DNA of 64,000 bases from the NCBI GenBank assembly GCA_020636215.1, contig JACJYG010000010.1, forward strand, positions 375,374 through 439,373, in the 5' to 3' direction. Positions 8,119 to 17,187 of this stretch are shown here, one piece after another. This stretch comes from Lewinellaceae bacterium (GTDB taxonomy: Bacteria; Bacteroidota; Bacteroidia; Chitinophagales; Saprospiraceae). How positions within the stretch are numbered: position 1 is the stretch's first letter; each line of letters begins with the position of its first letter. The notes beneath the pieces were generated by a model. It searched no databases and was not told the origin of the DNA. It worked only from the letters and a program-made list of their open reading frames with translations. Made by a program: the position numbers and the translations under genes.

Positions 8119-9240
8119 CTACAACAGTTTTTGCAACGCCGCTTCAATTTGCTCGGCGCCGCGCAGGTTAACAGCGGCGATTTTGCCTTCCCGGTCGATC
8201 AGGAAGGTTCTGGGGATACTGGTGACGCCATATAGGGAAGCTGGGGCGGATTCCCACTTTTTCAGGTCGCTGACATGGTATTCCCACTTCAGGTTATCCT
8301 GTTTAATGGCTTCAACCCATCGTTGTTTTTGTTGGGTCTGGTAGCTGTCAATTTGTTCCTGATTGGTCAGGCGGCTTGCAGTCCGGGAGTCCAACCCATC
8401 GAGAGAAACGCTGAAGACCGTAAAGCCCTTTTCTTTATATTTGTCATATACTTTCACCACGTTAGGATTCTCCCGCCGGCAGGGGCCACACCAGCTTGCC
8501 CAGAAGTCGAGCAGCACGACCTTGCCCTTGAGGTCTTCGAGCGAGTACTTTTTACCATTTGGATTGGGCAGGGAGATATTCGGCGCCGGCTGGCCAACCT
8601 GAATTAACTGCGTAGCCATCTGAGCCTGATACTGGCGTTCTACAGCGGTAATGAAGTTACTGTATTCCTGAACCATTTCCCCGTTTGGGTCCTTGGCGGA
8701 GAGTTTCTGCAAGGCTTTCTTCTGAGTGTCGATAAACTGCCCGTTGGGGCCGAGTGCACGATAAGACACGAAAGCGCCGAGCACCGGGTTGGAAACGGTA
8801 TCAACGAAGTTGGAAATATCCTGTGCGCTGGCTTGTTGAGCAAAGAGCTTACTCATGATGCCGGCGAGGGCCTGGCTATCCTTTGACCCTTTAATCGACA
8901 CCTGATAGGTTTGGATGGTGGAAAGGTCGCCTGACACTTCGATCTTTTTTTCCGTGCCGTCCAGCACCAGGTTGATCGATTTGGCGCCCAGGCGCAATTG
9001 ATAGATACCTGCCTGTAAGCCTTCCGGGAATTGAAACTCGAAATGCCCATTAGCGTCCAGGTCCACTTTAGCTAAGATGTTACTGGCTTTTCCAATCATG
9101 ACCTGATCCAGGAAAGCCTGCATCTGGCCGGGGGCGTTTTGGATATTGCCCTCAATCACAGTCCCTTTTACAGAGGTATCACATTGGAGGTTCGTAAAGG
9201 CCACAGCGGCCATCAACAAGAGTATGTTGATTTTTTTCAT
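8119..9240 (-). CDS. TlpA/ResA-like thioredoxin-fold lipoprotein with DUF4369-type N-domain
   Basis: 373 residues from the ATG at 9240; earlier in-frame codons are TTG only. Lipobox NLQC places the lipidated Cys at residue 20. Residues about 25-130 resemble the DUF4369 beta-domain, and 220-373 are a thioredoxin domain with FWASWCGPC (CXXC at 251-254) and the cis-proline region SIPRTFLID. Such proteins reduce periplasmic disulfides, for example during cytochrome c maturation, and are common in Bacteroidota. It follows purL on the same strand by 33 bp and may be co-transcribed. The specific redox partner cannot be inferred. Confidence 0.88.
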   Translation of the reverse strand: MKKINILLLMAAVAFTNLQCDTSVKGTVIEGNIQNAPGQMQAFLDQVMIGKASNILAKVDLDANGHFEFQFPEGLQAGIYQLRLGAKSINLVLDGTEKKIEVSGDLSTIQTYQVSIKGSKDSQALAGIMSKLFAQQASAQDISNFVDTVSNPVLGAFVSYRALGPNGQFIDTQKKALQKLSAKDPNGEMVQEYSNFITAVERQYQAQMATQLIQVGQPAPNISLPNPNGKKYSLEDLKGKVVLLDFWASWCGPCRRENPNVVKVYDKYKEKGFTVFSVSLDGLDSRTASRLTNQEQIDSYQTQQKQRWVEAIKQDNLKWEYHVSDLKKWESAPASLYGVTSIPRTFLIDREGKIAAVNLRGAEQIEAALQKLL

Positions 9241-9273
9241 GTTCAGCAGGAATTTTTTATTTTGGTTCAATAC

Positions 9274-11508
9274 TTATGCTTCCATTTTTTCAGACAGAGT
9301 GTCCTCGTAAATCAGTTTCCATTCCCCAATTTCTCCAAAGTCTTCTTCATCAATAATGACGCGGGTTCCGGACACTTCACCTATTTTAGTAAATGAAACA
9401 TTCTGAGAATTTAGATAGTTTACCAGGTCATCCTCCGTGTCCTGAGCCACGGTAATAAGGATGCGGCTCTGGCTTTCTCCAAAGAGGTAGGCGTCTTTCC
9501 GGAAATTGCCGTCGGTTTCTGCCTGAAAACCAAGGCCCCTTGGCATAGCGCATTCCAGCAAGCCAACAAAGAGCCCTCCTTCCGACAGGCCATGGGCGGA
9601 TTCTATGAAGTTCTTTTGGATCAACTTCTTCAGGTTGAACTGAATGTGGCATTCCTCATCGAGGTCGAAAACCGGCGCCGGCGAGTAGTGGATGCCGTGT
9701 ACATGGCGGAGGTATTCCGAACTGCCCAGGTCATTATGCGGTGTACCGATCATATATATCTGGTGGCCCGGCGTTTTAAAGTCCAGGGTTGTCTGCGTGC
9801 TGATGTCTTCCAGTATGCCGATCATTCCGACCGTTGGGGTGGGGTAGATGGGCTCTGTTTTGTCCTGGAAGGTGGATTGGTTGTAAAAACTGACATTGTT
9901 GCTGGCCACCGGAGTGTTCAAACGGCGGCAGGCGTCCCCCATGCCTTTGATAGCCATTACGAATTGCCAGTAGGCCTCCGAATTGTAAGGGTTTCCGAAG
10001 TTGAGACAGCTGGTAATCGCCAAGGGTTCACCGCCGGAACAAACGATATTGCGGGCTGCTTCCGCCACTGCGATCATAGCTCCGACATAGGGGTCGGCGA
10101 AAACATAGGCGGAGTTGCAGTCAATGGCCAAAGCTAGTGCTTTCCGGCTTCCTTTCAGCCGGATCAGAGCTGCATCAGAGGGCGCATTGGTGCTCATCGA
10201 ATTAATACCCACCATGGAATCGTACTGTTCATACACCCAGCGCTTGGAAACTATATTAGGAGCGCTGAATAGTTTGCGGGCTGCCTCCAGGTAACTATCC
10301 GGTTTGGGTACATGCGACAATTTGTATTTGACGATCTTATTCAGGTATTCCGGCTTTTTGAATTCGCGTTGGTAAACCGGAGCGTCGCCACCGGGCGCCA
10401 GGAGGTTTACAGAAACATCTGCGGCCAATTCGTTGTAGTAGAAAAATTCCAGCCTGCCGGTATCCGTCACTTCCCCAATCTCTTTGCATACGAGGTCCCA
10501 CTTCTCGAAAATATCGAGCAACTTCCTTTCTTCCCCCTTTTTGCCAACGATCAACATGCGTTCCTGGCTTTCGGAAATCAATATCTCGAAGGCCTGCATA
10601 TCGTCCTGCCGGGTAGGCGCCTTGTCCAGGTCGATACGCATGCCTGTTTTGCTTCTGGCGCACATCTCGGAGGTTGAGCAGGCAATGCCCCCCGCTCCAA
10701 TATTCTGCATGCCGACAACCACGCCACTTTGAATGGCTTCGAGAGACGCTTCCATCAACAGTTTTTCCTGAAAAGGGTCGCCTACCCGAACCGAAGGCAG
10801 ATCTTCGTTGGAATATTCGCTCGGGCCGGCAGTAGCAAAAGCAGCAGTGTGGATGCCCTCTTTGCCGGTTGCCGAACCAACGATGAAAACAGGGTTTCCC
10901 TGCCCGTCAGCCCGGGCGGAAATGGTTTCACCGACCCGCACTACTCCGGCCGACATGGCATTGACCAATATGTTCTGGTTGTAACAATCGTTGAAAGATA
11001 CCTCGCCGCCCACCGTCGGGACCCCGAAGCAATTGCCATAATCACCGATCCCTTTGACCACCCCCCGCATTAACCGTCGGGTGTGCATATTGTCAATATT
11101 ACCAAAGCGCAGGGAGTTCAATGCAGCAATCGGGCGGGCGCCCAGGGTGAAAATATCCCGGTGAGTCCCGCCGGCCCCGGCCGCGGCGCCTTGATAAGGC
11201 TCGATAGCAGAAGGATGATTATTTGATACGATCTTGAAGGCGCAGGCCCAGCCATCACCAATGTCGACCAGGCGAACCTTTTCTTCGCCCGCTCCTGCCA
11301 GCAGTTGCCTGCCTTCCCGGGGAAGCGTTTTGAGCCAATGTATGGAATTCTTGGAAGAGCAATACTCGGACCACACGGCCGAAAAAATGCTGAGTTCCGT
11401 ATAGTTGGGCGTACGCCCCATAAACTTGGTGATCTGCTGGAATTCTGACTCAGTCAGCCCTAAATCTTTCGCTACTTCAACCGTTATTTGAGGTTCTGCG
11501 GCCTGCAT
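9274..11508 (-). CDS. purL: Phosphoribosylformylglycinamidine synthase, small-type PurL subunit
   Basis: 744 residues, the size of the small PurL that works with separate PurS and PurQ; neither partner is in the window. It converts FGAR to FGAM with ATP and ammonia from PurQ. Motifs seen: the glycine-rich GAAAGAGGTHRDIFTLGARP, the EVSFNDCYNQN region, and the second repeat of the AIR-synthase fold (AIDCNSAYVFADPYVG, SCLNFGNP, SAHGLSEGGL). The conserved SEHC segment near the N-terminus reads SEYCSSKNS, with Tyr for His (codon TAT). A minus-strand TATCTTTG at 11537-11544 is a good -7 box. Confidence 0.92.
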   Translation of the reverse strand: MQAAEPQITVEVAKDLGLTESEFQQITKFMGRTPNYTELSIFSAVWSEYCSSKNSIHWLKTLPREGRQLLAGAGEEKVRLVDIGDGWACAFKIVSNNHPSAIEPYQGAAAGAGGTHRDIFTLGARPIAALNSLRFGNIDNMHTRRLMRGVVKGIGDYGNCFGVPTVGGEVSFNDCYNQNILVNAMSAGVVRVGETISARADGQGNPVFIVGSATGKEGIHTAAFATAGPSEYSNEDLPSVRVGDPFQEKLLMEASLEAIQSGVVVGMQNIGAGGIACSTSEMCARSKTGMRIDLDKAPTRQDDMQAFEILISESQERMLIVGKKGEERKLLDIFEKWDLVCKEIGEVTDTGRLEFFYYNELAADVSVNLLAPGGDAPVYQREFKKPEYLNKIVKYKLSHVPKPDSYLEAARKLFSAPNIVSKRWVYEQYDSMVGINSMSTNAPSDAALIRLKGSRKALALAIDCNSAYVFADPYVGAMIAVAEAARNIVCSGGEPLAITSCLNFGNPYNSEAYWQFVMAIKGMGDACRRLNTPVASNNVSFYNQSTFQDKTEPIYPTPTVGMIGILEDISTQTTLDFKTPGHQIYMIGTPHNDLGSSEYLRHVHGIHYSPAPVFDLDEECHIQFNLKKLIQKNFIESAHGLSEGGLFVGLLECAMPRGLGFQAETDGNFRKDAYLFGESQSRILITVAQDTEDDLVNYLNSQNVSFTKIGEVSGTRVIIDEEDFGEIGEWKLIYEDTLSEKMEA

Positions 11509-11536
11509 GTATGTTCCGGCTTATTTTTTGAAACCA

Positions 11537-11544
11537 CAAAGATA
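11537..11544 (-). promoter_or_regulatory. Candidate -7 promoter box for purL
   Basis: Minus-strand TATCTTTG matches TAnnTTTG and lies 29 bp before the purL ATG. No -33 TTTG at the usual spacing. Confidence 0.5.
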
Positions 11545-11577
11545 AGTAAGTCCGTGAACAAAATAAGGGGGGAGTTT

Positions 11578-11690
11578 GGGAATGGGAGAATGCGAGAATG
11601 CGAGAATGCGGGAATGGGAGAATGCGGGAATGCAGGAATGTTCGGGCTTGATTTTATCATTTCCTCATTGATGCATTCGCGCATCCGCTT
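11578..11690. repeat. 8-bp tandem array with complementary tail
   Basis: Eight consecutive 8-bp units of the form RRGAATGS (mostly GAGAATGC or GGGAATGC) fill 11578-11641. About 30 bp further on, 11669-11690 contains GATGCATTCGCGCATCC, which can pair with the array. It lies between the coxC stop codon and the purL promoter and is not coding in any convincing frame. Confidence 0.85.
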
Positions 11691-12378
11691 ATCGCACCAG
11701 GTAATTTACAAAAAAGAAGAGGACCAGATAGATCCAAAGGGCATCGAGGAAGTGCCAATATATTGTAAGCAGGCGTAGTTTGAGCCGTTTCTCCGGGTCA
11801 GAAAAATAGACCAGCACGCTTACGGGTTCTTTCATCCGCTTACGCGCCGTCCAGAGGAAGATTCCCAGGAAGGGAAGGCCGGCAATGACGTGGGCGAAAT
11901 GGAGTCCGGAAATTAAGTAGAGGTAACCGGCTGAATTGTCAGAATGGATAAAGATTTGTTGGCTGAATAATTGAGACCAACCCCAAAATTGCAGGGTCAT
12001 AAATAATATGGATAGCAGAATGGTTGCGCCCAGAGCCCGCTGATAATTTCGGGTGTCATCGGATTGATAGGAACGTTTGGCCCATACCATGGTAGTGCTG
12101 CTGCCTAATAGGACCAGTGTGTTGAATAGAAATATTCCGGGCACCCGGATGGGCGGGAGGTTGCTTTGAACCCTGGTATAGACGAAGGCGGCGGTAAAAG
12201 CCAGGAAAAGTACGGTGATGCCAAACAACAGCAAGGTCATCATCACATTGTAGGGATGGAAGGCAAAGGACTGGTATTCATTAAATTCGCCAGAATCGCT
12301 ATCCCCATTCTTTTCCATTCGTTGTTCCTTCATTGGGCGGCTTGATTTTTTCTTTGCGGAAGAGCTTTTTTTCGCCAT
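11689..12378 (-). CDS. coxC: Cytochrome c oxidase subunit III (heme-copper oxidase), five-helix form
   Basis: 229 residues: a lysine-rich N-terminus, then five hydrophobic helices (about 42-67, 80-100, 117-138, 150-172, 203-226). The helix with SGLHFAHVIAGLPFLGIF and the final YWHFLDALWIYLVLFFF are characteristic of CoxC/CyoC. Subunit III is a non-catalytic inner-membrane subunit that stabilises proton and oxygen uptake. No other oxidase subunit is in the window, so it is separated from ctaD/ctaC or is one of several copies. Lacking helices I and II, it is the short form common in bacteria. Confidence 0.85.
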   Translation of the reverse strand: MAKKSSSAKKKSSRPMKEQRMEKNGDSDSGEFNEYQSFAFHPYNVMMTLLLFGITVLFLAFTAAFVYTRVQSNLPPIRVPGIFLFNTLVLLGSSTTMVWAKRSYQSDDTRNYQRALGATILLSILFMTLQFWGWSQLFSQQIFIHSDNSAGYLYLISGLHFAHVIAGLPFLGIFLWTARKRMKEPVSVLVYFSDPEKRLKLRLLTIYWHFLDALWIYLVLFFFVNYLVR

Positions 12379-12405
12379 GCTAACAAAACAGGGTAATGGC
12401 TTGTT

Positions 12406-12579
12406 TTAGATTTTTCCATCCTTTTTTTTACCGCTGCCTTTAAATCCCCGTCGGCAGCGTTCACTGCAATACGTTACCGTATCCCAACAGTTTTCCCATT
12501 TCTTGCGCCAGCTGAAAGGGCGGCCGCAGGATGGACAATGCTTAGTGGGCATATTGGCTTTCTTCTTTTGCCTGGGCAT
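12406..12579 (-). CDS. DUF2256 small zinc-binding-type protein
   Basis: 57 residues from the ATG at 12579. The core matches DUF2256: CPSCGRPFSWRKKWENCW followed by TYCSERCRRG, giving two CXXC-type pairs likely to bind zinc. The tail is basic. The function of the family is unknown; in many bacteria it lies near cryptochrome/photolyase genes, but no such gene is visible here. It lies 28 bp upstream of coxC on the same strand. The upstream in-frame ATG at 12612 would add 11 residues without family similarity. Confidence 0.8.
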   Translation of the reverse strand: MPRQKKKANMPTKHCPSCGRPFSWRKKWENCWDTVTYCSERCRRGFKGSGKKKDGKI

Positions 12580-12626
12580 AACATTTTTTTGTCCCGTAAA
12601 CGAAAAAGCCAAAAAATGGTTTAGCC

Positions 12627-12655
12627 TTTGTTGTGGCGCAAATTATCTAAATTTG
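12627..12655 (+). promoter_or_regulatory. Candidate promoter for the zinc-ribbon gene
   Basis: TTTG at 12627-12630, a 17-bp spacer, then TAAATTTG at 12648-12655, matching TAnnTTTG. The predicted transcription start falls within about 3 bp of the ATG at 12660, implying a leaderless or nearly leaderless mRNA. Confidence 0.5.
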
Positions 12656-12659
12656 AGGC

Positions 12660-13508
12660 ATGAAGTGCCCAAACTGCCAGACCGAACTACCCTCCGGCGC
12701 CCGCTTTTGTTTTCATTGCGGCGCTCCGCAGCAGCCTCAGGCCCATAGCCGGGAGCCGGCTCCAAAGGCGCGTGTCCGGCTCGATGGTAATGTGGAGCAG
12801 CAACTTACCGAACAGTTCTTTCAGGCCCTGCGCCAGCGTGTAGAGGAAGAACACGACCCAGGAAAAGCCAATGCCTATTCTGAGCGGCTCTATGAATCTG
12901 GTTTTCGGGATACGGCCTTCAGGCGTTTTGGCCAATTGGGGGAGGAACTGAAGGCAATGGACCGCAATGGCCAGCCAGATGCGCGTCAAATCAACCGAAA
13001 GGTGGAGCTACTCTTTGAAGGCCTGTTGGATTATTTCCTCATCCACTTCTGCCAGGACATCAACAGCTTTGCCCTGCCGGAAGCCATCCTGAAATACGAA
13101 GGCAGGGCCTGGAAAGATATCGATTTGTTCCAAATGGTACTGGATTATCTGGCTTTTGAGCAGGAACCTAATGAGATAGTGTATCTTGATTTTCTGAAAA
13201 TGCCGGTAGAGAAGTTAAAAAACGCCGGTAAATTCTTCTTGTTTCCGGAGCGGGAGGAACGTATATTTTTCATTTGCAACCAGAGCCTGTTGGGGTCCTG
13301 CAAGGAAGGTTTTGCTATGACGGAACGCGGTTTGTATTGGAAAGCCCAGTTGCAGACCGCCCGGAAGTTAACTTTCGACAATCTGGATGAGGTCCGCAGG
13401 GAACAGGATTGGCTATTGCTCAACGGCCATTTTTTCCATGCTTCACCCTCAATCGACCTGAAACTGATGCGCCTGTTGAAGAAGATCCGTTTAATCAGGC
13501 CCTTGTGA
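12660..13508 (+). CDS. Zinc-ribbon protein of unknown function
   Basis: 282 residues. The first 22 residues are a double-CXXC zinc ribbon (CPNCQTELPSGARFCFHCG). A proline-rich linker follows to about residue 40, then a helical region (45-180) and a C-terminal part with FAMTERGLYWK near residue 222, a pattern seen in small PH-like/SHOCT-associated domains. There is no signal peptide or membrane segment, so it is probably cytoplasmic. I do not recognise a characterised family. It is a single gene in its own transcription unit, divergent from the DUF2256 gene. Confidence 0.75.
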   Translation: MKCPNCQTELPSGARFCFHCGAPQQPQAHSREPAPKARVRLDGNVEQQLTEQFFQALRQRVEEEHDPGKANAYSERLYESGFRDTAFRRFGQLGEELKAMDRNGQPDARQINRKVELLFEGLLDYFLIHFCQDINSFALPEAILKYEGRAWKDIDLFQMVLDYLAFEQEPNEIVYLDFLKMPVEKLKNAGKFFLFPEREERIFFICNQSLLGSCKEGFAMTERGLYWKAQLQTARKLTFDNLDEVRREQDWLLLNGHFFHASPSIDLKLMRLLKKIRLIRPL

Positions 13509-13662
13509 ACATGGTTTTTACTTTTGGCTCCTTTCCGGATTTGTAGGAAAGCGGAAAATATTATTTCTTTGCCTGGCTTTTTGCCGCGGCCACCGTGCCC
13601 GTAAACAAGGCCGGTATTCAGTTGTTCTTAAAAACGAAATTGGACAGTTGGAAACCATAGCG

Positions 13663-13694
13663 TTTTCCACTGCGGCAAAAAAATCCTATATTTA
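13663..13694 (+). promoter_or_regulatory. Weak candidate promoter for pdhA
   Basis: TTTT, a 20-bp spacer and TATATTTA (7 of 8 matches to TAnnTTTG) end about 50 bp before the pdhA ATG. The rest of the 13509-13747 gap shows nothing else I can support. Confidence 0.35.
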
Positions 13695-13747
13695 AGGGCT
13701 TATAGAATTAACACCCAGGTTTAAATTGCAATAAATCACGACCAGGT

Positions 13748-14788
13748 ATGGATACAGCTACAGAAAATAAGAAAAAAGCAGGAAAAAAGGGCGCCGATAC
13801 GCCAAAATACAACAAAGAGATGTACCTCTATTGGTACGAGCTGATGCTGCGCATTCGCCGTTTCGAAGAACGGGCCCTGATGATGTACGGGCAGCAAAAG
13901 ATCCGCGGCTTCTGCCATGTTTACATTGGACAGGAAGCAGTAGCGGCCGGCATCGAATCGGCTATTAGGAGGGAGGATGCGATTGTCACCGCCTATCGGC
14001 AGCACGGTACAGCGCTTGGCCGCGGATGTTCTCCGAAAGAATGTATGGCGGAGCTTTTTGGCAAGGAAACCGGTATTGTTAAAGGTAAGGGCGGCTCTAT
14101 GCACTTCTTCTCCGCTGAGCACCGCTATTTCGGAGGTAACGGAATCGTTGGCGCGCAAATTCCTATTGGAACAGGCATCGCCTTTGCCGAGCAATACAAA
14201 GGCACTGACAACCTCTGTGTGACAATGTTTGGCGATGGGGCCTCCCGGCAGGGTTCGCTGCATGAGTCCTTCAATATGGCCATGAAGTGGAAGATCCCGG
14301 TGCTCTATATCGTGGAAAACAATGGTTACGCAATGGGGACCAGTGTCAACCGCACCAGCAATATCACCGAGCTCTATAAGCTGGGCGCTTCCTACGATAT
14401 GCCGAGCGAACCGGTTGACGGCATGAACCCGGAAGCTGTACACGAAGCTGTTTCGAAAGCCGCAGAACATATTCGCTCCGGCAAAGGGCCGTATTTCCTG
14501 GAAATCCGTACCTACCGCTACAAGGGCCACTCGGTGTCGGACCCGGCTAAATACCGCACCAAAGAAGAAGTGCAGGAATACCAGGAGCGGGACCCGGTAA
14601 AAATGACGGAAAAGAAAATTCTCGCCGAAAAAATTGCATCGGAGGAGGAAGTCAGGGCTATCCAGGAAAAGATCAAAGCAGAGATCGCTGAGGCAGTTAA
14701 ATTTGCGGAGGAATCCGAATATCCAGACCCCTCCACACTGTGGGAAGATAATTATACGCAGCAGGACTATCCATACATTATGGATTAA
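13748..14788 (+). CDS. pdhA: Pyruvate dehydrogenase E1 component, alpha subunit
   Basis: 346 residues. The thiamine-diphosphate motif begins GDGASRQG at 162 and ends with ENNGYAMGTS at 190-199. The phosphorylation-loop region RYKGHSVSDPAKYRTKEE is conserved, as is GGSMHFF near residue 115. With a beta subunit this forms the E1 that decarboxylates pyruvate and acetylates lipoyl-E2. The beta subunit and E2 are not adjacent, as is common in Bacteroidota. The start has AGGT just before ATG and an N-terminal lysine-rich tail. A strong terminator follows, so it appears to be monocistronic. Confidence 0.93.
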   Translation: MDTATENKKKAGKKGADTPKYNKEMYLYWYELMLRIRRFEERALMMYGQQKIRGFCHVYIGQEAVAAGIESAIRREDAIVTAYRQHGTALGRGCSPKECMAELFGKETGIVKGKGGSMHFFSAEHRYFGGNGIVGAQIPIGTGIAFAEQYKGTDNLCVTMFGDGASRQGSLHESFNMAMKWKIPVLYIVENNGYAMGTSVNRTSNITELYKLGASYDMPSEPVDGMNPEAVHEAVSKAAEHIRSGKGPYFLEIRTYRYKGHSVSDPAKYRTKEEVQEYQERDPVKMTEKKILAEKIASEEEVRAIQEKIKAEIAEAVKFAEESEYPDPSTLWEDNYTQQDYPYIMD

Positions 14789-14810
14789 TCATTCTGCCAG
14801 ATACCTTCAG

Positions 14811-14846
14811 GCGGCGATGAGGCTTGCGCTTCATCGCCGTTTTTTT
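14811..14846 (+). terminator. Intrinsic terminator of pdhA
   Basis: Nine-base stem (CGGCGATGA at 14812-14820 with TCATCGCCG at 14831-14839) followed by seven T. Confidence 0.9.
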
Positions 14847-14879
14847 GGAGTAAACCAGTGGTAGAAACAAAACTTTATT

Positions 14880-14887
14880 TATTTTTG
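14880..14887 (+). promoter_or_regulatory. Candidate -7 box for the TPR/ribH unit
   Basis: TATTTTTG fits TAnnTTTG and lies 38 bp before the ATG at 14926. The expected -33 element is not evident. Confidence 0.4.
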
Positions 14888-14925
14888 CGTGGCTTTTCAA
14901 AAACGGCCCAAAATTTACGAGAAAA

Positions 14926-15621
14926 ATGGCAAGAAGAAAACGAAATCAAAAGCAAGCAGACGAAACACTGGTAGACATTGTCGAAGTGCGGGATAGTGCG
15001 CAAAACTTTTTCGATGATAATCAGAAGTTGATTTTCGGCGCGCTGGTAGCCCTGGTGGTGATCGTTGGCGGCTTTTTCGCTTACAACAACTTCTATAAGA
15101 AGCCCCATCAGAAGGAAGCAGTAGAACAAATGTTTCGTGCTCAGGAACAATTTGAGCGCGACTCCTTTGCCCTGGCGCTGACCAACCCCGGCGGTGGTTA
15201 CATGGGCTTCCTGGATATTATTGATAAATATAAAGGCACCGCCGCCGCAAATTCCGCACGCTACTATGCGGGTATTTCCTATCTCAATTTGGGTAAATAC
15301 CAGGCGGCCATTGATTACCTTAAGGATTATAAGGCAGTAGGAGAGGTAACGCCAATCGCCAAATACGGTGCTATGGGGGATGCTTATTCTGAACTTCAGG
15401 ACTTTGATTCGGCTATGAAGTATTACAAAAAAGCGGCTGCCGAAGAGGAGAATGATGTCCTTACGCCTTACTACTTGAAAAAAGTGGGGATGCTGCACGA
15501 GCACAATGGTAATTTCGCAGAGGCCAAGAAGGTTTACCAGCAGATCAAGGATGATTTTCCCAATTCTGCCTCCGGCCGCGATATCGACAAGTATCTGGCC
15601 CGGGTTTCTGCCAAGGGATAA
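14926..15621 (+). CDS. Membrane-anchored tetratricopeptide-repeat protein
   Basis: 231 residues. A basic cytoplasmic N-terminus is followed by one transmembrane helix at about 36-54 (LIFGALVALVVIVGGFFAY), and the remainder is a periplasmic-type TPR domain with repeats near 108-140 (SARYYAGISYLNLGKYQAA), 145-175 and 185-215. The architecture is like YfgM/TolA-associated TPR proteins. A TPR protein just upstream of ribH is frequent in Bacteroidota, but no shared function is known to me. It probably acts as a scaffold for envelope protein contacts. A terminator lies between it and ribH. Confidence 0.82.
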   Translation: MARRKRNQKQADETLVDIVEVRDSAQNFFDDNQKLIFGALVALVVIVGGFFAYNNFYKKPHQKEAVEQMFRAQEQFERDSFALALTNPGGGYMGFLDIIDKYKGTAAANSARYYAGISYLNLGKYQAAIDYLKDYKAVGEVTPIAKYGAMGDAYSELQDFDSAMKYYKKAAAEEENDVLTPYYLKKVGMLHEHNGNFAEAKKVYQQIKDDFPNSASGRDIDKYLARVSAKG

Positions 15622-15643
15622 TTCGGCAAGCCTGCAAACCCGG

Positions 15644-15680
15644 AAAAGGGCAAAGTTCTTATGGAGCTTTGCCCTTTTTC
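15644..15680 (+). terminator. Intrinsic terminator before ribH
   Basis: Twelve-base perfect stem (AAAAGGGCAAAG at 15644-15655 with CTTTGCCCTTTT at 15667-15678) and a T-rich tail. Confidence 0.9.
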
Positions 15681-15792
15681 TTTGCTGGTTTTTTCTCCTT
15701 ATCTTTTGTGCGTTAAGTTGATGGAGCTTAGTCACCAGGAACCACTGCGGCCCAATCCACAACTAAAAACTAACATATAACAACCAAAAGCA

Positions 15793-16308
15793 ATGGCAAG
15801 CGCATTAAAAAATCTCTCAGAATACAACGAGCAGAATATCCCTTCTGCTACCGGTGTCCGATTCGGCATCGTCGTTTCGGAATGGAACACCAAGATTACC
15901 CATGCTTTGTACCAGGCATGTTACGACACCCTGGTTAAGCATGGCGCTCTTGAAACGGATATCCACGTCATTCAGGTGCCGGGTTCATTTGAGCTTCCCG
16001 CCGGAGCTAAAATGATGGCCGACCGCCTTAAAGTAGATGCTGTGCTCTGTTTGGGTTGTGTGATCAAAGGAGAAACCAGCCATAACGAGTATATCAATTA
16101 TGCAGTGGCTAATAGCCTGGCTAACCTGAGCATGGTATACGGCAAGCCTTTTATTTTTGGAGTGCTTACCCCCGATACGGAAGAACAGGCCCTGGACCGG
16201 GCCGGGGGAAAACATGGCAATAAAGGGGTGGAGGCCGCAATTACCGCTATCCGGATGGCCGACCTGCGGAAAAAACTTGGCGAAGACAAGCCGAAAATTG
16301 GATTCTGA
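15793..16308 (+). CDS. ribH: 6,7-dimethyl-8-ribityllumazine synthase
   Basis: 171 residues, a typical length. Conserved segments are FGIVVSEWNTKIT (substrate-binding Trp), VPGSFELP, CLGCVIKGETSHNEYI (with the catalytic His) and FGVLTPDTEEQALDRAGG. It condenses the ribityl-aminouracil with dihydroxybutanone phosphate in the penultimate step of riboflavin synthesis and assembles into a pentamer or capsid. The start at 15793 follows an A-rich stretch without a Shine-Dalgarno site, normal for this phylum. The MBL-fold gene follows by 18 bp. Confidence 0.95.
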   Translation: MASALKNLSEYNEQNIPSATGVRFGIVVSEWNTKITHALYQACYDTLVKHGALETDIHVIQVPGSFELPAGAKMMADRLKVDAVLCLGCVIKGETSHNEYINYAVANSLANLSMVYGKPFIFGVLTPDTEEQALDRAGGKHGNKGVEAAITAIRMADLRKKLGEDKPKIGF

Positions 16309-16326
16309 TTAAAAATTCACCTATTA

Positions 16327-17187
16327 ATGAAAATTACAGTTGTTGAGACAGGCAGCCTGAAACTCGATGGCGGCGCTATGTTCGGGATAGTGCCCAAACA
16401 ATTGTGGAAGCACCTCAACCCACCCGACGAACGGAACCAATGTACCTGGGCGATGCGCTGTCTGCTGGTGGAAACCGAGGGGCGGAAGATCCTGGTCGAT
16501 ACAGGCGTTGGCAATAAACAGGACGCTAAATTTCGGAGTCATTTTGGCATGGCGGAAGATGAAGGTGGGGTGTTAGAAGCCCTGAGGCGCCTCGGGCACG
16601 AACCGGAAAGCATTACCGATGTGCTGCTAACCCACCTGCATTTTGATCACGCCGGAGGGGCCGTACGCTATGACGAAATGGGCCGGCTAACACCTTCTTT
16701 CCCCAACGCAACTTATTGGTCTAATGAAATCCATCTCAATTGGGCGCTTTTTCCCAATGCGCGGGAAAAAGCCTCCTTCTTACCTGAGAATTTAGAACCT
16801 CTGAAAGAAGCCGGGGTGCTAAAATTCATTGATATCCAAAAGGAGGATGTAGAATGGTTGCCTGGCATCAGTATCCGTTTCGTCTACGGGCACACGGAAG
16901 CAATGATGGTGCCGATCTTTCGCCATCAGGAACGCACGCTGGTTTTTTGCGCCGATGTCATCCCATCTTCCTTCCATATCGGTATGCCCTACATCATGGC
17001 CTATGACCTACGCCCACTGCTGACTATGGAGGAAAAAGGCCGCATACTGGAAGACGCCATCGTTGGACAACATTACCTGGCTTTTGAGCACGATCCTAAT
17101 ACTGCCTGCTCTACAGTAAGGCGTAGCGATAATGGCCGTATTGAAAAGGGGGAAACCGCAGAGATTGGCCTCTTGTTTCCAGGATAA
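16327..17187 (+). CDS. MBL-fold metallo-hydrolase
   Basis: 286 residues. The metal motif HLHFDH is at 103-108, with a preceding LVDTGVG strand; later ligands are probably the His in YGHTEAMM near 195 and Asp in FCADVIPS near 217, with His in LAFEHDP near the C-terminus. The fold resembles lactonase/quorum-quenching-like or flavoprotein-free hydrolases, but the substrate cannot be named. No signal peptide. It lies 18 bp after ribH, which suggests co-transcription without indicating a riboflavin role. Confidence 0.85.
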   Translation: MKITVVETGSLKLDGGAMFGIVPKQLWKHLNPPDERNQCTWAMRCLLVETEGRKILVDTGVGNKQDAKFRSHFGMAEDEGGVLEALRRLGHEPESITDVLLTHLHFDHAGGAVRYDEMGRLTPSFPNATYWSNEIHLNWALFPNAREKASFLPENLEPLKEAGVLKFIDIQKEDVEWLPGISIRFVYGHTEAMMVPIFRHQERTLVFCADVIPSSFHIGMPYIMAYDLRPLLTMEEKGRILEDAIVGQHYLAFEHDPNTACSTVRRSDNGRIEKGETAEIGLLFPG

